The position numbers and the translations under genes were made by a program. 20,566 nt of DNA from an uncultured Pedobacter sp. (GTDB lineage: Bacteria; Bacteroidota; Bacteroidia; Sphingobacteriales; Sphingobacteriaceae), in contig NZ_CAMLHF010000093.1 in NCBI RefSeq assembly GCF_946479715.1, forward strand, positions 1 through 20,566, written 5' to 3'. Shown here in pieces: positions 16,410 through 20,566 of this stretch (position 1 is its first letter; every line of letters starts with the position of its first letter). The notes under the pieces were generated by a model, which did not search any database, had not been told where the DNA came from, and saw only the letters and a program-made list of their open reading frames with translations.

Positions 16410-17579
16410 ATGAAAAGGGGATTTTTTACTGTACTAGCCACTATATTATTTCTCCAGTTGGGGAGTGCCCAAACCATTAAAACGGGGGTTTTGGTTATTG
16501 GTAACGGGAGTGGTGCATTGGCAGCAAGCATTCAATCAAGCGTTTCGAGCGCTAAAACAGTTCTATTATTGCCGGGAGAAGGTTTCGAAGCTACACTCGC
16601 CTCAGGGAATTTATCTTCCGGAATTGAAGCGGATCTGATTAAGAGACTAAAGTCTGCAGATAAAACCGAAATCAACTCCGCTATAAAATCATGGACGGAT
16701 ACCCTTAAAAATTTAACGATAATAAAAAATGCCAGCTGGTTAAAGTTGAAAAAATCCGGGAGTGGATGGAGCGTTCAGTTAAGTGATGGCCGGACGGTGA
16801 AAGCCGTTGCATTGGTAAATGCAGACAAAACCGGAAAGGTAAATGCGGCTATAGCCTTGCAAAGCGTAAATAAATCATGGCATCCGCTTACTTACGACAA
16901 CAATCTTTACCGGACAAGTATTGGCTCTGGTGAGCATACAGGAAATACATCTTCAAATCTGCTTTTTCTAAGTGATCTGCTTGTTCCTGGACAAGATAAT
17001 CTTGTGGTGCTGAACTCTGGGATTGAAAGTATTGCCGCCGGACAGGCTGCAGGAGCTGTGGCTGCTTATGCCGCTTTTTTCAAAACCAAAACCTCGCTGG
17101 CTCCTTTAAAGGAGATTCAAGGAGAGCTAATGAAATACCAGTTGTCTCTGATGCCATTTGCCGATATTAAGCCAACTGATACCAATTGCAAGTCCATTCA
17201 GTTTGTGGGGCTTTCGGGATTTTTAAAGGCAGATCTGGTTAACGGAGTGGCTAATTTTGAACCGGATCGTACCGTTTCAACAGCAGAAATAAAGGATCCG
17301 ATTAAGGAGTTTTATTATAAGGCCCAGATCTGGTTTGATGAACATAAGGAGCCTGAGATGACTATTGGCGCAACATTAAACCTTGTTTGTTATGTGGGCG
17401 GAAAATCGCCAAAGAATACGGAAGACGAAATTAAGAAGAACTGGAAAACCGTATATAAGTTTAAATCCGAATACGACCCTGCTCGAAATATTACAAGGAG
17501 AGAGTTTGCCGTTCTGGTAAATGAATATCTAAAACCATTTCGTGTTAATACCGATAAAACAGGAAGAATACTACGGTAA
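16410..17579 (+). CDS. Exported, degenerate FAD-oxidoreductase-like protein with SLH-like C-terminal repeats
   Basis: I do not know the function. Residues 1-20 are a signal peptide (cleavage after GSA). Residues 24-54 resemble an FAD-binding beta-alpha-beta unit (TGVLVIGNGSGALAASIQ, then TVLLLP), but the acidic residue that normally ends the second strand is Pro. Residues 204-222 (GIESIAAGQAAGAVAAYAA) resemble the C-terminal FAD-contact helix of the FAD_oxidored group that includes proteins annotated as xanthan lyases. The part between is about 150 residues and has no recognisable catalytic motif. Residues about 262-300 (GLSGFLKADLVNGVANFEPD) and 350-377 (YDPARNITRREFAVLVNEY) look like two S-layer-homology repeats. 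At 389 aa it is shorter than typical members. It stands alone, divergent from the aldehyde dehydrogenase. Confidence 0.75.
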   Translation: MKRGFFTVLATILFLQLGSAQTIKTGVLVIGNGSGALAASIQSSVSSAKTVLLLPGEGFEATLASGNLSSGIEADLIKRLKSADKTEINSAIKSWTDTLKNLTIIKNASWLKLKKSGSGWSVQLSDGRTVKAVALVNADKTGKVNAAIALQSVNKSWHPLTYDNNLYRTSIGSGEHTGNTSSNLLFLSDLLVPGQDNLVVLNSGIESIAAGQAAGAVAAYAAFFKTKTSLAPLKEIQGELMKYQLSLMPFADIKPTDTNCKSIQFVGLSGFLKADLVNGVANFEPDRTVSTAEIKDPIKEFYYKAQIWFDEHKEPEMTIGATLNLVCYVGGKSPKNTEDEIKKNWKTVYKFKSEYDPARNITRREFAVLVNEYLKPFRVNTDKTGRILR

Positions 17580-17617
17580 AATAAAAATAGACAAAAACTA
17601 ATTTGTGTTTCTGAGAT

Positions 17618-17632
17618 ATAGATTACATCTAT
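17618..17632. promoter_or_regulatory. OxyR-like dyad upstream of the peroxiredoxin operon
   Basis: The 15 bases ATAGATTACATCTAT form a 6-3-6 perfect inverted repeat and match every fixed position of the OxyR consensus unit ATAGntnnnanCTAT. A degenerate second unit (17639-17653, ATCA...GTAT) follows at nearly the spacing OxyR uses. The pair would lie about -92 to -57 relative to the predicted transcription start. OxyR regulation is inferred; no oxyR gene is in the window. Confidence 0.55.
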
Positions 17633-17673
17633 GAGCCTATCAAGATTAAGTATCTGTTATATCTTGAATATGG

Positions 17674-17704
17674 TTGTTTTTGAGTGCAGATAGGCTTACC
17701 TTTG
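17674..17704 (+). promoter_or_regulatory. Bacteroidota-type promoter for the peroxiredoxin operon
   Basis: TTG at 17674-17676, a 20-base spacer, then TACCTTTG at 17697-17704. The leader to the ATG at 17743 would be about 33 bases, A-rich and without a Shine-Dalgarno sequence. A longer open frame that begins with the TTG at 17674 would run through this promoter and is not the gene start. Confidence 0.78.
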
Positions 17705-17742
17705 CACCATCAAAAAACAACAATAAAACACAAAATATAATT

Positions 17743-18375
17743 ATGGCTATAGTAGGAAAAAAATTCCCAAGTGTTAGTATCGATGCGATGTCAGAAATGG
17801 GTGACGATTTAAAAATCAATGTATTTGAAGAAGCAGTAAGCAAAGGGAAAAAAGTTTTATTATTCTGGTATCCAAAAGATTTTACTTTTGTTTGTCCAAC
17901 AGAATTGCATGCTTTCCAGGCAGCTTTACCTGACTTTGAAAAAAGAAATACAATTGTAATTGGTGCATCATGCGATACAAACGAAGTTCACTTTGCATGG
18001 TTAAATACTCCAAAAGATAATGGCGGTATCGAAGGTGTAACTTACCCGATTTTAGCAGATACGCACAGACAATTGTCAAACATTTTAGGTATTGTTGAGC
18101 AAGAGGTTGAATACGATGAAGAAGGAAACGAAATATTCTCTGGATCAAACGTTACTTTCAGAGCAACTTATTTAGTTGACGAAACAGGTAAAGTTTTCCA
18201 TGAAAGTGTTAACGATATGCCGGTAGGTAGAAATGTTAAAGAATATTTACGTTTAATTGATGCTTATGCTCACGTTCAGAAACATGGCGAAGTTTGTCCT
18301 GCAAACTGGGAAGAAGGCAAAGAAGCAATGAACGCAAACAGAACAGGCGTTGCTGAATACTTAAGCGCTAACTAA
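17743..18375 (+). CDS. Typical 2-Cys peroxiredoxin (AhpC/Prx1 type)
   Basis: Reduces H2O2, organic peroxides or peroxynitrite in the cytoplasm, using a reductant such as thioredoxin. The peroxidatic Cys is C51 in DFTFVCPTELHAF, with T53... of the PxxxTxxC-type site and R140 (VTFRATYLV) completing it. The resolving Cys is C185 in HGEVCPANW. After C185 the tail ends MNANRTGVAEYLSAN and has no Tyr-Phe motif like that of over-oxidation-sensitive eukaryotic enzymes. The length of 210 aa is close to that of the Prx1 group (E. coli AhpC is 187 aa). The start is the ATG at 17743, which gives the family N-terminus (AIVGKKFPSVSIDA). The thioredoxin gene follows after 17 bases, and the operon carries its own promoter and an OxyR-like site. 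Confidence 0.97.
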   Translation: MAIVGKKFPSVSIDAMSEMGDDLKINVFEEAVSKGKKVLLFWYPKDFTFVCPTELHAFQAALPDFEKRNTIVIGASCDTNEVHFAWLNTPKDNGGIEGVTYPILADTHRQLSNILGIVEQEVEYDEEGNEIFSGSNVTFRATYLVDETGKVFHESVNDMPVGRNVKEYLRLIDAYAHVQKHGEVCPANWEEGKEAMNANRTGVAEYLSAN

Positions 18376-18392
18376 TCAATTAATTTAAAATT

Positions 18393-18701
18393 ATGTTTTT
18401 AGAATTAACAGAAGATAATCTTCAACAATATGTTGCTGAAAACAAGAAAGTAATGGTTCAGTATGCTGCATCTTGGTGTGGGAATTGCCGGATCATGAAG
18501 CCGAAGTTCAAGAAACTAGCTGCTGAAAACGAAGATGTTGCTTTCTTAATTGTGGATGCCGAAAAACTTCCGGCTTCACGTAAACTGGCAACGGTTGACA
18601 ATTTACCAACTTTTGCAGCCTTTGAAGGCGGTGCTTTGGTGGATCAGGTTCAAACGAACAAAGCAGAAGTATTAGGCGAATTATTTAATAAAATAAAATA
18701 A
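18393..18701 (+). CDS. Thioredoxin family protein with WCGNC active site
   Basis: A one-domain thioredoxin of 102 aa with no signal peptide, so cytoplasmic. The active site is C29-Gly-Asn-C32 (ASWCGNCRIMKP), where classical thioredoxin has Gly-Pro. The cis-Pro is P72 (NLPTFAAF). The buried acidic residue of classical thioredoxin (D26 in E. coli) corresponds to Q23. Both changes should shift the redox potential and the thiol pKa, which is an inference. Its place directly after the peroxiredoxin suggests that it is the electron donor for the C51-C185 disulfide. The stop overlaps the next ATG as TAATG. Confidence 0.95.
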   Translation: MFLELTEDNLQQYVAENKKVMVQYAASWCGNCRIMKPKFKKLAAENEDVAFLIVDAEKLPASRKLATVDNLPTFAAFEGGALVDQVQTNKAEVLGELFNKIK

Positions 18702-18952
18702 TGAAAATTCCGGTTATCAGACAGCTATTCCAAAGTACTACTCCAGAAGATCTTGAAGCAACTTTAACTGTTTTAGAAGCTTTTTGTGAATTCAGAGGGG
18801 TAAGTGAGGAAGAAATTGATGTAGCAGGAGAGATGATCACCAATATCTGCGGAGCGCTTGAAGTTCATGAGAACGTAAAAGCAGGAGCAGTTGAAAAAGA
18901 TGCGTTAAACGCATTTGGTCAAAAAGTAATGGGATCAATTGACAGGCATTAA
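18701..18952 (+). CDS. Small conserved protein of unknown function (DUF6952-like)
   Basis: An 83-residue acidic, mostly helical-looking protein with no signal peptide or membrane segment. I recall close relatives in other Bacteroidota, grouped as DUF6952, from memory only. It has two cysteines, C29 (LEAFCEFRG) and C50 (ITNICGALEV), the second inside the best-conserved-looking stretch EEIDVAGEMITNICGALEV. Its start is coupled to the thioredoxin stop (TAATG), and a strong terminator follows, so it is the last gene of a three-gene peroxiredoxin operon. A role as an adaptor, regulator or redox partner of the two upstream proteins is a context-based guess. No function is claimed. Confidence 0.88.
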   Translation: MKIPVIRQLFQSTTPEDLEATLTVLEAFCEFRGVSEEEIDVAGEMITNICGALEVHENVKAGAVEKDALNAFGQKVMGSIDRH

Positions 18953-18966
18953 TTTAGCAACATAAT

Positions 18967-18999
18967 AAAAAAGGGGATCTCAGCGAGATCCCCTTTTTT
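18967..18999. terminator. Bidirectional rho-independent terminator between the peroxiredoxin operon and ppc
   Basis: GGGGATCTC (18973-18981) and GAGATCCCC (18985-18993) form a perfect 9-bp stem with a 3-base loop. Six A before and six T after give a U-run in both directions, so it can end both the plus-strand operon and the minus-strand ppc transcript. Confidence 0.95.
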
Positions 19000-19035
19000 A
19001 TTGCTTAAATTTTCTTCTTTATTACTTCCGTCATC

Positions 19036-20566
19036 CTACGCCAGGTTACGCCCGGCATTTACAATGCCGTATACCGTTCTGATGGCAAGCTTCTCATACG
19101 ATTGTTTTTCTTCCTCTGTAATTTCGTTCTGTAGCTGTTCTAACGCGTAATGCTGGATAAGTACCAAAGGCAATACGATCTTCTCTCTAACGGCAATAGA
19201 GCGCTTCTCTACAGGGTAATTCTCCATTAATGTGTCATGACCAGCTAACTTTAAAAGCATTTCCTTAGAAAGCGTAAATTCATCAAAAAGAATCTTCCAG
19301 AAAGCACCGTATTCTTTATCGTTTATAAAGTGAGCCGTAACAGCGAAGTCAGATTTGCTCATAGACATCATACAGTTGTCGATGATGGTTTTAAAGTAGC
19401 CGGATTCCTGATAGGTTTTAACAACCTTGTCCCAGTTTCCTGCTTTCTCCTGGCTTTTCAATGCTGTACCCATACCATAAAATCCTGGTATATTCTGTTT
19501 AAGCTGGCTCCATGCAGTAACAAAACTTATAGCCCTCAGGTCTTCCAGTTTTAATGCACCTCCGGAATTTCTCTTTACCGGTCTGCTGCTGATGGTAATT
19601 TTAGACAACAAGGTAAGTGGCGAGAACTTCTCCAGGTAACTTAAAAACAACGGATGCTTACGCAAGGCTACAAATGATTCATAGCTTTCCTGAGCCATTT
19701 TGTCCAAAAGATTTTTATGAACCGGATCTAATAAAATATTATGTCTTTCTTTAATGCCTGCAGAAATACCTGCATTTATTAATTGTTCAATGTTGAATTC
19801 AGCACTGTCTATAGAGCCATACTGAGAGCTGATTGTTTGTCCCTGAATGGTAAGCTGGATGTTTTTGTTGGCAATCTCTTTACCCATAGAGGCATAGAAA
19901 CGGTGTGTTTTACCCCCACCTCTTGAAGGCGGGCCACCGCGACCGTCAAAAAATGCCAGTTGAATATTGTGTTTGTTTGCCGTTTCTGTTAAAGCAACCT
20001 TGGCGTTAAAAATAGACCAGTTTGCCATTAAATAACCACCATCTTTTGTGCTGTCAGAGAAGCCCAGCATAATGTCTTGTTTGTTCCCTCTTTTCTTCAA
20101 ATGTTTTTTGTAAAACGGATGAGAATACAAGGTTTCCATAATTGTAGCAGCATCAGCAAGGTCGTGAACTGTTTCAAATAGCGGAACAAAATCAATAGAA
20201 AGATCATCTTCTTCCCATCCATTCCATAAGAAAAGCTCTATTAGCTGCAAAATATCACTCGCTTGCTGGCAATTACTGATAATGAATCGGTGGCAGGCAA
20301 GTTCTCCATTGCTTTGCTGTATTTGTTTCACTTCAGTAATGGTTTGAAGCGTATCCTGAACCAATGAATCTGCCTTATCGCTATGCGATACTCTGGCACT
20401 TTTAAAGGAAAGGGTTTTGATTTTTTCTTCTTCCGATAAGCTGTCGTAGTTCTCAGGGAACATAGAATTGATCGGTTTACTTTGTCGGCAATAGGCATGC
20501 ACGTCTCTTAGTACCCTGCTGTCTTGTCTGATGTCAAGGGAGGCAAAGTGACTGCCATAAAGTTCA
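19036..20566 (-). CDS. ppc: Phosphoenolpyruvate carboxylase (C-terminal ~509 residues; N-terminus beyond the right edge)
   Basis: PEPC adds bicarbonate to phosphoenolpyruvate to give oxaloacetate, replenishing the TCA cycle. The frame is open through base 20566, where codons read ELYGSHFASLDIRQDSRVL, so the GTG at 20502 is internal. Family motifs are LDIRQDS, MLGFSDSTKDGGYLMANW, the glycine-rich catalytic loop FDGRGGPPSRGGG, and IQGQTISSQYG. The loop differs from the usual HGRGGTVGRGGGP form. The chain ends GIVNAGRNLA instead of the nearly universal GMxNTG end. The N-terminal part with the catalytic His is outside the window. It converges with the peroxiredoxin operon and shares its terminator. 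Identity is sure; it belongs to a divergent branch. Confidence 0.93.
   Translation of the reverse strand, partial: ELYGSHFASLDIRQDSRVLRDVHAYCRQSKPINSMFPENYDSLSEEEKIKTLSFKSARVSHSDKADSLVQDTLQTITEVKQIQQSNGELACHRFIISNCQQASDILQLIELFLWNGWEEDDLSIDFVPLFETVHDLADAATIMETLYSHPFYKKHLKKRGNKQDIMLGFSDSTKDGGYLMANWSIFNAKVALTETANKHNIQLAFFDGRGGPPSRGGGKTHRFYASMGKEIANKNIQLTIQGQTISSQYGSIDSAEFNIEQLINAGISAGIKERHNILLDPVHKNLLDKMAQESYESFVALRKHPLFLSYLEKFSPLTLLSKITISSRPVKRNSGGALKLEDLRAISFVTAWSQLKQNIPGFYGMGTALKSQEKAGNWDKVVKTYQESGYFKTIIDNCMMSMSKSDFAVTAHFINDKEYGAFWKILFDEFTLSKEMLLKLAGHDTLMENYPVEKRSIAVREKIVLPLVLIQHYALEQLQNEITEEEKQSYEKLAIRTVYGIVNAGRNLA

Noticed and set aside
17591..17606. ACAAA/TTTGT stem after the FAD-like gene
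   Set aside because: Only five weak base pairs and no following T run, so not a credible terminator.
17674..17742. Upstream extension of the peroxiredoxin frame to a TTG
   Set aside because: The extension runs through the -33 and TACCTTTG promoter boxes, and the family N-terminus begins at the ATG at 17743.
1..20566. Search for mobile elements, CRISPR, phage genes, toxin-antitoxin or defence systems
   Set aside because: No transposase, integrase, repeat array, tRNA-linked attachment site or defence domain was recognised; all genes look like chromosomal core or ordinary accessory genes.

Overview
The window looks like chromosomal core DNA of a Bacteroidota bacterium, most likely family Sphingobacteriaceae (Pedobacter/Mucilaginibacter type). 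The reasons are the LpxC-FabZ fusion, a PorX-type response regulator (type IX secretion control), promoters of the Bacteroidota form TTG-N19/20-TAnnTTTG, almost no Shine-Dalgarno sequences, and an AT-rich composition. The genus is an inference from protein character; no database was consulted. No rRNA, tRNA, CRISPR array, insertion sequence or prophage gene was seen. No stretch longer than about 165 bases lacks a gene.

Layout. (1) 1-2937, minus strand: porX, tsaE and an alanine-dehydrogenase-family gene cut by the left edge, probably one transcript. (2) 3042-8998, plus strand: an HD-domain phosphohydrolase, then lipid A genes lpxD, lpxC-fabZ and lpxA with one-base or four-base overlaps, an orphan ABC ATPase, and efp with its own promoter and a strong terminator. 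(3) 9083-9661, plus: 5-formyl-THF cyclo-ligase, converging with and overlapping by 40 bp a minus-strand block (9622-13291) of cyclophilin, exonuclease III, hutI and hutG, all overlapping or almost touching. (4) 13438-14888, plus: a secreted YceI protein and a YgiD-like dioxygenase, ending exactly where a minus-strand aldehyde dehydrogenase (14889-16289) ends. (5) 16410-17579, plus: an exported, degenerate FAD-oxidoreductase-like protein with SLH-like C-terminal repeats. (6) 17743-18952, plus: 2-Cys peroxiredoxin, thioredoxin and a small uncharacterised protein, behind a standard promoter and a perfect match to one OxyR dyad. A bidirectional terminator separates this from (7) phosphoenolpyruvate carboxylase on the minus strand, cut by the right edge.

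How the genes work together. lpxD, lpxC-fabZ and lpxA supply the first acylation, deacetylation and second acylation steps of lipid A, with FabZ supplying acyl chain precursors. hutI and hutG perform the last two steps of histidine breakdown to glutamate. The peroxiredoxin, thioredoxin and small protein form a plausible peroxide-detoxification unit.

No wholly new multi-gene system is obvious. The best leads are: an EF-P whose tip lysine is replaced by asparagine; the OxyR-like site in front of the peroxiredoxin operon with its unknown third gene; the degenerate flavoprotein with SLH-like repeats; an ABC ATPase lacking the Q-loop Gln and switch His; and an alanine-dehydrogenase homologue lacking the catalytic His.
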